64,000 bases of DNA from Larus michahellis (lineage: Eukaryota > Chordata > Aves > Charadriiformes > Laridae), in assembly GCF_964199755.1 (NCBI RefSeq), contig NC_133902.1:60519217-60583216 (forward strand), written 5' to 3'. Positions 1 to 64,000 of this stretch are shown here, one piece after another. A program made the translations under genes and the position numbers. The first letter of the stretch is position 1, and every line of letters begins with the position of its first letter. Below the pieces are notes generated by a model, which was not told the origin of the DNA, ran no database searches, and saw nothing but the letters and a program-made list of their open reading frames with translations.

Positions 1-3000
1 GCATTATGTGTCAGCCTTGAATTATATGATGGAACAGTGTTTCCTTCACCAAATGCACCAATGGAAGCTGTGCATGCCCGCTAGTAATGTTGAAAGCTAA
101 AATACCCTCAAGTACAATTCCTTAATTGCAATGTGCTAAAATGAGCTGAGAAAATTTAAATCTTAAGGAACTGTCCAATTACATATAAAAATGGGTTCTA
201 AAGAACATAACACCTTCAAATTGTAATATTAAGTTGGAATTTATATATCTAGGTTTCTACAACAGACGACCAGTGTCTGAACATGAAGCACAAAGTCTGT
301 GTTAGTTCCAAATTCCTACTCGGACCGGGACCGTATTGTCTGAAGTGGCTGGAAGGAAGAATGTGAGATGAGTCAGAACAGTTGTTTTCAGAATTTATTT
401 TTTTTTAAGAGTTTTGTACTAAAATTAGAAAGATCCCTTCTAAAACAGTGATCAAGAAGATGGAAAAGAGAACAATGGAGTTGGAGCCTACGGTTTGCCG
501 GAAGAAATGCCAGTGCAGCCTGATAGGTACGAAATGTGTATCATAGCTGTCCTGCGACAGTGCGGTACCTGACGCAGCTGTGTGACTCGGGAAACATCCC
601 AGCAGCCGGGTCTCGGAGCACAAATCACTCACTACAGCCCTTCTTGTCATTTTGTACAGACAAAGTACGTGCAGTGCACACTCAATGTGCCTGTGTTTAC
701 AGCCGCTGCAGCCCACGATATGCGCAAGGAGGAGGCTATTACGAAAGAATATTTAATAAAGTTGGGAAGTGAATCGTTCACATGTCAGGAAAAATACGCT
801 TAAGGTGTTTGAACAGCCTTTTGCCTCCCTGTGTGACAGTGGCCTGGTGGTAGAGCCAGGCAGAGAACAGGGCATTCCTGCAGACAAACAAGGTTTTCCT
901 TTGTTTGTGGACATCCTTTGCGCTGCACGCATGGACAGGATGTGCTCATATAATTAAAAATTTCTAGCACAATTTTTGCACAAAAGAAATACGAATTTGG
1001 ATTACATCGTCCAGCCTTTAAATTTCTAATTTCATAACTTTTTCGTGCTTGCCCTCACAGTTTTGGCATCATTTATGTATGCATAAGCCTTTTTTTGTTT
1101 GATCTGCAAATTTGAATCTGGTGCTGTTGTAAGAAGTAGTATTTTTAAATACCTTTTTCCGTACCTAATAAAGGCCAATATTTTATAGGGATAGAGGAAA
1201 GTTAGCTGTCTGTAACATTAGAGAGTATCTGTAATAATTCAAATAATGCTTTTATACACAATTTTTAATGTAAGGTTACTCTTACCTCATACCTATTTCA
1301 AACTATGGAAGATGTTCTTAGGTTCTTGATTTGTTAATGCTGTTTGAAGATGGATTTGATTTCCAAAAATATAAAGTGTTTATGTGACACTTTCTCAAAA
1401 GAAACCCGGGCTCTATTTAATCAAAAAATTATATTCTTCCTCATGCACCCCATTTCTGTAAGAGAAACACTTGTTAAAGAAAGAAAAGCTGCTTAAATCT
1501 TAAGACTTTTAACCCTTTTTTTACACTATTTTTTTTCCTTCTTATCTACAGTTTCATAACTAGCTGTTTGATGAGCAGTATTACTCGGTCCACCAAGTGT
1601 TGACATATAGAATCATAGAATCGCCCAGGTTGGAAGGGACTTTTCAGATCATCGAGTCCAACCATCAACCTGACTGTGACAAAACCCATAACTAAACCAT
1701 ATCTAAGCACTGTGTCTACACATCTTTTAAATACTTCCAGGGACGGTGACTCAACCGCTTCCCTGGGCAGCCTGTGCCAATGCTTAATAACCTTTTCAGT
1801 GTAAAAATTTTTCCCAATATCCAATCTAAACCTCCCCTGGCGCAACTTGAGACCATTTCCTCATGTCTTAGTGCCTGTTACGTGGGAGATATATAGGATA
1901 GCTTGTTCTCTTTGGTGTAAGAGTCTTAAAATAAATAACAGGCTAATGTGCTTAGGTTGCTCCTCAAGTCTGCTATTTAAAATAAACAGCCTTTGCTGTC
2001 TCTTAAGCTGCAGTGTCCAGACCGCCCGTCTCTGCTGGTGTCTTCTCCGTTCCCTCCAGCTGGGCCAGATCTGAATTCTGGTGCCCACAAAGGGACATAG
2101 GGTCCTCCAGAGGCCTCTTCAGTACCAGACAGAGTGGAGTGATGACTGTCTTTTAAAGGCAGCGTTGGTCTTCATACAACCTAATAAGTGGTTTGTTTTC
2201 TCCTATCAGCAGATGGGCTGCTTCCAGCTGACCATGTCTGAGTCTCTCAGAAAAGTCATTCTTCCTTTTTTTGTAATGGTGTGCCTGAGGATATGACTTG
2301 TCCTTTTTCCTTGTCACTGCTTTTTGTGAAAGCTGTTGTGTAAGGGAGAAGCGCTGCTTTTCTTCTTTGCAAGGCCAGAAGGCATAAGTACTGGGAAAGG
2401 GGAAGCAAGTGGAAACACACATGATGAGTGAGAGTGGAGAAGACAGTGCTTAGCTATCTTTGTCATCCCCCAATAATTAGCTGCTGGGGAACATGAAGTA
2501 TATGGTATTTCAAAGGAAGTAACCAGGGCTGCAGGTAAACTTTGGCTCAGGTGTTCCATTTTAAACTTACTTTTCTAGTTGTCAGGGTTTGTTAATCTCG
2601 AGAAATTCTTTGCTCTTGTGGATTGTCTCCATATCTACCTCATCCAGACAAGTGAGGACGGGAGAGTGTTTCCTCCTGTTGTGTTTAGTTTTTCCTTCTC
2701 ATGATGCTGTGGTTGAATTTTAGGAGATATTTTCTTATTTTCAAAAAATTGAGTGTTGTTGGAGGGAGTGTCATTAACCATGTTCTTTCAGTCCAGCCTT
2801 TTCTACATTGCTGGACATGCGTGTTGAGAGCTGGCACATAGCCTTTGCCTATAGAATGTCACTGATACCGAGTCGCCAATTCTACGAGCACGTAGAGCAT
2901 ATGTTTAAAAAACCCCACTTCACTCTTCCTAATTGGCATTCAACATTCTAGAGTAGTATAGTGAAGCTTGTTCTCAGAAATTTATTTATGGTTTGTATTC

Positions 3001-4283
3001 CATTTGCTTCCTTTTAGTTTATTTGATTTCTCAGTTAGGTGGTCCAGTTTTGGGGGTGTTTCTGTGGGCGTTTTCAGTTTTTCAGTGCTGAAACTGGAGA
3101 GGGATGCTTAGTTTATATTCTTTGCAAAACACCCGAAAACACTGCAGAACTTGCTTTACTCCTCTGCTTTGCAGAGGGATGGTATTAGCAGAACGTCTTT
3201 CTTTCTCCAGGTAATCCCTAGCAGGTCCTTCTCCCAAGGTGCGGCACAGGCAGAGTGGTTGCTGATGCCTGATGTGCGATGCTCAGGAGTGCGGCTCGCC
3301 GGCACAGCCTGCTGCACGTCTTACATGGGAAATGGACAGATTTTTTTGCTTTTCCTGTTGATTTCATGTGGTTTTTATGGCAATCCATTACATTAATGCA
3401 TAGTCAGATTACTTCCCCCCCCCCTTCTTGTCGCATATTCTCTACTGCAAGTTTTCTAAAATGAGATAGCTGTGGAATTTTTCAGTACAGAAAACAAATG
3501 AAATTAGAATTTATAGATGCTCCAGAAGCTTTTTGAGAAAGAAAGGCTCTCCATGGTTCCTTTTCATTCTGTTTTCCTTCCTTTCTAGCTGAAGATAGTT
3601 ATCTGACACAACAGTCTTCCAGTTTTACATCCCAGATATGTTTTTCTAATAATTAAGGATCCTTTGAAATCTGCAATTACTGCTCTCCTGGCATTGTTGT
3701 TACATTTGCGATGTGGCAGACTGGAATGCGGGTGCTTGCTGGGGTGTATGTGTCGGTACGTATGCGTGTACGTGGCAGCAGTGTGGGGAATGTCCAGCTC
3801 TCCGTGTGGCCACAGTGCGTGGCAAGCAGGTGAGGAGCAGTGGGGTGGTGACGCCGTGTCCCCTGTCACCCGCCAGCGGCTGGGTGTCCCCAACCCACAG
3901 CCAGTTTCTGCCATCCCCCAGCCGCACTGATGGACTCCGGACAGGAGTCAGACCTTTATTCTGCTTTACTTTCACCAGGGTGTCTTACAGTAACTCAGAC
4001 GAGTTTACCCTTATAACCTTAATTATATGTGGAATGTGGAGAATGCTGTATTATTTTTCTGTATAAGAAGACAGTGAACTCTAATTGCTTAGTGCAAGTA
4101 TTAAAACATTCCTTGTGCTTCAGGACTTTGCTTAACAAAGATGCATTGTAAAAAATAAATGTAACTACGAAAAAGTTTCTTCTGATTATTTCACTGTTTT
4201 TATTGTATTGATCCTGTCTTTATTTTGCTTGGTCTTGTGTGATTAGACATTATTAATGTTGCATTTATTTTTGTTTCTTTCAG
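1..4283 (+). other. Sequence 5' of the first TANC1 coding exon
   Basis: A splice acceptor immediately before 4284 shows that this stretch is at least partly intron, so untranslated first exons lie within it or beyond the window. It contains a reverse-oriented CR1 end from 1609. Otherwise I see AT-rich sequence with short spurious frames and no recognisable exon or promoter. Confidence 0.6.
1609..1890 (-). mobile_element. CR1 LINE fragment, 3' end, antisense to TANC1
   Basis: The + strand reads TAGAATCATAGAATCG at its low-coordinate end, the reverse complement of a CR1 3' terminus, followed by the usual 'ttggaaggga' block. On the - strand, 1845 back to about 1700 encodes a decayed CR1 ORF2 C-terminus containing [19 protein letters not shown]. 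Similarity fades after about 1890. CR1 copies are typically 5'-truncated, and this fits. It is dead and carries no full reverse transcriptase. Confidence 0.85.
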
Positions 4284-4308
4284 TTATCCTTTAGGAGCAA
4301 CACTTAAA

Positions 4309-59756
<55,448 letters not shown>

Positions 59757-60316
59757 ATATTATTTTCTATATTTACAGGGTTGTAAAGCTTAGCTGATAA
59801 CACCATAGGGTATTACTTCTGTACAAAATACCACTTGGCTGGTTGCTTGTGAGTTTGGGTAAGTAGTCGCTGTTGGCCAGTACGTAATGGGATACAACCA
59901 CTTCGGGCTGTTCCTACCAGCGCAGGACAGTGACAGTAACTGGAATAGCAAATCTGCGTAGAAAGAGTCAATTAGGATCAGCAATCCACCAAAGTAGGAC
60001 CTCAAGCAGAGAAATCCTTTCCACTACATTTTACCATTAAATAAGACTTTCCTTTTACGTAGGGCTTTTGGATCTATTACATCTCACCACTTCGGTAATA
60101 CTTGTGCCTCTATAATGCTTAAGTGCTTACTCAAAAACAGTGTTACGAAAGATACCTGCTGCGTAATACCCAGATCTGTATATGTATGCTTTTTTTAAAA
60201 TCAAAGATAGTATTTTATCACTTTTCTACTAGTATCTAATTTGGGTTGCCTGATGTACATTTAGGAAGCATAATTAATTTGTGTATGAGTAAGCTATAAG
60301 CGGCCGTGTTTTGACA

Positions 60317-60324
60317 TGTAAATA
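60317..60324 (+). promoter_or_regulatory. Candidate Pumilio response element in TANC1 3'UTR
   Basis: TGTAAATA matches the UGUAHAUA consensus for PUM1/2 binding. One 8-mer of this class is easily found by chance in an AT-rich UTR, so conservation decides. Confidence 0.5.
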
Positions 60325-60358
60325 TAACTATTTTTAGTAACTAGAAGAAATCAAGTAA

Positions 60359-60364
60359 AATAAA
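60359..60364 (+). terminator. Proximal AATAAA poly(A) signal, TANC1
   Basis: Canonical hexamer about 600 nt after the stop codon. Use would remove half of the 3'UTR. Confidence 0.45.
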
Positions 60365-60962
60365 CAGTGACATTTGCATGTGTATTGAAAGGCTTTGACC
60401 ATATTGGTTATTGCACTGAAGAACACAATATTATGGCATATTAACAATAATCGCACTTTATATAGTTTATCTAATCACCTTTGGGTGCTATCTTAAAGCA
60501 AAATGATTTATTCTTTATTCATGAAAAAGGTACAGCAATGAAACGTTTAGGAAGTGGTTTTATGGGAAACCTGAGAAATCGATGGCGTGAAGATGAAAGT
60601 TTGAGGAACAGCGTATGTGCGGTTGCATGGCAGGGTGAAGTTGTGATGTTTTTTTCCAGAGGAAGTAAGTTTTTATATGGGCAAGACCATTCTGAACACG
60701 ACCAGCTGTAGCGACGTTCCTGTGAGCGCAGTGCGGCTGGAGTGGTCTTTCCGCAGTGCGTCACTTCCCACGTCTTGCTCGTAGCCAGTGTTTTCTGTCC
60801 ATCGCGAACAGCTGTACCCCTTTTTACAAATTCTTTTTGAGTTTGCATTGTTATGCTTTAGCTTATTTATTGTTTACTGTTTCTTTTATATGTTTAAAAT
60901 TCCTATATTAGTCTTGTCCTGTAGTTCTATTTTTGCACAGCTACTGTATTTTTTCCATATAA

Positions 60963-60968
60963 AATAAA
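60963..60968 (+). terminator. Distal AATAAA poly(A) signal, TANC1
   Basis: Canonical hexamer. A GT-rich stretch (ACCTGTGGGATG) follows within about 20-30 nt, as expected downstream of cleavage. I take this as the main end of the gene. Confidence 0.7.
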
Positions 60969-61189
60969 GATTATTAATATACCTGTGGGATGAGATGCAG
61001 TCACTGCTGGTTACAGGAGAAACTCTCTCCCGACTTTTTCAACTACATGTTCAGTGATAGGAAACAGAGAAAGACACATTTTTGTTTTTTTAATTAGAAG
61101 AAGAAATACAGATTATATACTTTGCTGTTTCCTAGCTTCTGAAAGACTAACTTTGGCAAAATCAAGACTCAGAACTCATAAATGTAGTG

Positions 61190-61432
61190 AAAATTTTAAG
61201 AAAACTTTATTTGAAAAATTGCACATCTTAAACAGAAATTACCAATAACTGAAGTTTTTCAGTAATTTTCTGGGAGCATCCAACAGTGCAGACTTTCTCA
61301 CAAACATTTAAATGACAGCCACAGGTAGAACAGAAACATAATGCTTTCCTTCCAGTGGTTTCTGATGATACAATTATTTTCTTTAGCTACATACAATTTC
61401 ATTTCAATTGATTTTAATGAACACCTTCACAA
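61190..61432 (-). other. WDSUB1: WDSUB1 3' untranslated region
   Basis: From the WDSUB1 stop at 61433-61435 down to a - strand AATAAA at 61211-61206. A short UTR of about 240 nt. The end is estimated. Confidence 0.7.
61206..61211 (-). terminator. AATAAA poly(A) signal, WDSUB1
   Basis: + strand TTTATT reads AATAAA on the - strand, about 220 nt after the stop codon. An ATTAAA further on (near 61090) is an alternative. Confidence 0.65.
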
Positions 61433-61605
61433 CTAAGTGGTGTAAGTGTGTTTCTGCTGCGTCTCCAGCCAGCGACCGATGGCCATTTTTAGTGTCCTGT
61501 TTGGTGTAAGCACAAGAGAGGGCAGAGGAAGGTTTGTCATGGGACTAGATCGTCTTTTATTGCTGATCCAGTTTTCTATTGCGTCCTTTTCATAGGAGTA
61601 GCCAT
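61433..61605 (-). CDS. WDSUB1: WDSUB1 last coding exon (second half of U-box, C-terminus)
   Basis: Read on the - strand from the acceptor TTTTTTTGTAG at 61606: [40 protein letters not shown], then RWLETQQK and a short HTYTT end before TAG. This is the second half of a U-box (YE..AI..WI and P.TN..L...L.PN..L motifs), the fold that recruits an E2 enzyme in ubiquitin ligases. The U-box completes across the phase-1 junction with the exon at 63477. The five residues after QQK may be a lineage-specific tail. Confidence 0.93.
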
Positions 61606-63476
61606 CTACAAAAAAACCATCATCAAAAGCTTATATTTCAGCTGCTTGGGCCCTGTTACACTGTACAGTTTTAGCTATTTACATTTAAAAGGGAATTGGT
61701 ATTCCCAAACAGGAAATTTGGGATACAGAAAAATTACATGGTCTGTGAAAGCTTTACCATAAACTCATACATACTTGTTTCAGATTACATGGTTTAATGC
61801 ATTACAATAAAACTTTATACAGCATTGTTAAGATGAAGATTTTAAATTATACCGTACTCAGCAAACTAACCAGTACAAGTTGTCTTAGAAAGCACTGCAA
61901 ATGTATCCGTCAGTTACAGCTGCATCAGTTCATTGACGACGATAAAGCGGCGTATTGTTGGAAAAATTCTCGGATTTGTGTCTGAAACCGCCCCCAAGAG
62001 CCAGCTGTGGCGTAAGGATGGGCTGGGGAAAGGGCCCTGCCAAAAGGCTGCCCTTGTGCGGGGGTGGTTTGGGCTGGGATGTCACGAGCGGCAGACACGT
62101 GCTAAACCAGCCCTTTCCCACGCAAGGGCTTGGCTCTGATCAGGTCACGGGATTAAGCTGTCTTCGTGCATTAACTTGTGACTAGGGTGCACAAGTGCTA
62201 AACAAACAGCCCCAAACTACATAAAGTCTTCCTGTGTCCGTCTTTGTGGTTAAGGAATTCTATCCAGTACAGCTAAAGTTCATTACAAGGCTGTACATAG
62301 CAATCATCAGCGCTGCTGCCAAAGGTCGCTGCGCCTGCAGCCTTCCCTGTCTGACTGACAGAAACCTCGAACCAGGGAGGTGACGAGCCAGGACACGGCA
62401 CTGACAATCGGCGTTTATAACAACATCGACAGTCGGTGTTTATAACAACAGTGCTGCTTGGGGCCTTGGAAAACAGGTTCCTTTAAAGGCGATCAGCCGA
62501 TGCTCATCCTAGTGCCTGCACCTGCAGCTTCTCGGCTCTGGTGGTTGTGTTGAGTGCCGCGTCCCTCTACAGCCCATGGGGGAGCCCCACCACGCGTTTG
62601 TGGGTCATACCCAGCCCCTGCCCCAGTACTTAGAGAAATACGTGACACTGCTGGGGTTTGCTAGTTAAGGACAATGGGGGAGGAAAGCCCGAGGGTACTG
62701 AACCAGTACAGTACATGAAACAGGGCTGGTAATAAAACCCACATGTTAGTTAAAAAAAAAATAAAATGCCTGGGGGTGGGGGGTGGGAACTCCTGGCCAA
62801 GAAAAAAAAAAATCAGTATAATAATCAAAGCTGTGCTATACTGAAAATGCATAAAAGGCATGTTGCTATTAAAGTTACTGCACGCCTTTGGTTAATAAAA
62901 CCATTAGATTTTAATCACAATTTAAACAAACATTTCCATTTAGCTGGATCCAAAGATCTTGAGTAACGTTTTAAAAATAATTTTCACTTCAAGAACACTT
63001 TATAGTAAAAAAAAAAAAAACCCACAATGAAAGCTGACCATGAGTATAAACAGTTCAGGGTAGTTTCTTGTTTCTATCTCTGACTGCAAAGTACCAAAAT
63101 ACATTATTCCCGTGTTAAATAATTGAAGTAAAAGCTGCCTGAGCTCTGTGGCTCCCACTGCTGCAGGCTGCACCATGCTCAGGGAGGAATATGCAATCTT
63201 AAGTTTGTAATTATATTTGCAAGGACACATAGAGGGAGGACCATTTTAAAAATCATCTATACAGCCTGATCAGCAGAGCTGACACTAAGGGAATTGCCTG
63301 ATACAGTATTTTTCTCCGTATCAGAGATGTAATTTGGCAAATCAAACATTTGCCACAGTTCTATTTTGTTGCAACCGCTATTCAGAATAGTTTATCTTTC
63401 TACAACTGATAAGATATGCCAATTTTTGTGTTCCCATACCCTTAAGTAATTCATTTCAGTCAATTTAAAGGCATAC
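61606..63476 (-). other. WDSUB1 intron between U-box exons
   Basis: 1.9 kb. Contains a 25-bp imperfect tandem duplication at 62403-62452, moderately GC-rich sequence at 61990-62640 and short homopolymers. No transposon or exon recognised. Confidence 0.7.
62403..62452. repeat. Imperfect 25-bp tandem duplication
   Basis: GACAATCGGCGTTTATAACA and GACAGTCGGTGTTTATAACA begin two adjacent 25-bp units that differ at a few positions. A simple local duplication. Confidence 0.85.
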
Positions 63477-63611
63477 CTGCTGCAATGACAGGATCCTTCA
63501 TAAGCTCCCTTGTTATAGGACATAAAAACTCATCAGGGACAGTAACAGAGGTCATTTTCATCCTCAGTTCTTCAATTTTCTGGAGGACTTTACTGCGCCG
63601 GCCTAGTGACT
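63477..63611 (-). CDS. WDSUB1: WDSUB1 coding exon (SAM domain end and first half of U-box)
   Basis: On the - strand, the acceptor AATTTTTCAG just above 63611 opens a 135-nt exon encoding [20 protein letters not shown], the last helix of a SAM domain, then [20 protein letters not shown], the canonical start of a U-box. The donor GCAG|GTATGC at 63476 is in phase 1 and joins to the exon at 61605 (VIAA-DGYSYE). WDSUB1 has WD40 repeats, then SAM, then a U-box. The WD40 exons must lie beyond 64000. The upstream open frame past 63611 (to 63678) is treated as intron because the phase-1 acceptor restores the Glu. This start is likely rather than certain. Confidence 0.9.
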
Positions 63612-64000
63612 CTGAAAAATTATCCATACGTGAAGTGGACAACGCAGACATGTAAGGCAAAGAGGTTAGGTCTTGCATTAATTAGCAGTTGTGTTACAGG
63701 AGACAGCTCCGTCTCGCCACCCCCACCTATCACAGGAAAACACGCAGACGCCCTTGGCCACCGTTACAAACAGCTCAGCTGCAGCACGTCATGCCTGCTG
63801 GCAAATAACAACTTTGGGGAGCAATGCAAACAAAAGAGTAAAACTAACGCAAGGACGTGGCCACCTGGCAGAACTGTATTTTAGCTGATGCACAGGAGAA
63901 TCGCACTCACTGCACATGCAAAGCTAACGGGAGGTACAACTGCCACACAGTGGGAGACAGCAGTGTTTCTCCCTTGAAACAACTATTGAAGTAACCGTGT
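63612..64000 (-). other. WDSUB1 intron upstream of the SAM/U-box exon (to window edge)
   Basis: About 390 bp. No further exon is recognised before the window ends. Confidence 0.6.

Larger units (their letters stand above)
59757..60985 (+). other. TANC1: TANC1 3' untranslated region
   Basis: About 1.2 kb from the stop to just beyond the AATAAA at 60963. AT-rich. A proximal AATAAA at 60359 could give a shorter form. A UGUAAAUA Pumilio-type element is at 60317-60324. The end is estimated from the signal. Confidence 0.8.

Overview
The window is vertebrate nuclear DNA, and the repeats point to a bird. The introns hold several fragments of CR1 LINE retrotransposons, the dominant avian LINE, and the best copy (11038-11893) ends in the typical CR1 tail of short ATTCTATG-type repeats. 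Nothing prokaryotic, viral or plasmid-like is present. I cannot name the species.

One gene fills almost the whole window. It is TANC1, on the + strand, encoding the tetratricopeptide, ankyrin and coiled-coil postsynaptic scaffold protein. I traced 25 coding exons from the ATG at 4309 to the TAA at 59754-59756. All splice sites are GT-AG, every exon phase agrees with its neighbours, and the joined frame is open for 1,836 codons, about the length expected for the family. In order the protein has: a serine-rich N-terminal region (exons 1-7); a P-loop STAND-type NTPase module with Walker A in exon 8 and Walker B in exon 11 (exons 8-14); ankyrin repeats (exons 15-22); TPR helices (exons 22-25); and a long low-complexity tail ending in a class I PDZ ligand (exon 25). 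The 3'UTR runs to a poly(A) signal at 60963.

Downstream, on the - strand, are the last two coding exons of WDSUB1 (WD repeat, SAM and U-box protein, a probable E3 ubiquitin ligase). They carry the end of the SAM domain and the whole U-box. TANC1 and WDSUB1 meet tail to tail with roughly 200 bp between their predicted poly(A) sites. The same neighbours occur in the human genome, which supports TANC1 rather than its paralogue TANC2.

Region by region: 1-4283 is 5' intron or leader with a reverse CR1 end at 1609; 4284-26099 has five exons separated by large introns, including the longest CR1 copy; 30454-46616 holds the NTPase and first ankyrin exons, plus a composite CR1 at 31100-33000 and a CR1 piece just before exon 16; 50185-59756 is a denser run of ankyrin, TPR and tail exons; 59757-60985 is the TANC1 3'UTR; 61190-64000 is WDSUB1. 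Several short CpG-rich patches lie inside introns. I did not find an undescribed system. The points most worth checking are the close convergent gene ends, two in-frame tandem (NAGNAG) acceptors, an off-consensus donor in the ankyrin region, the composite CR1, and the intronic CpG clusters.
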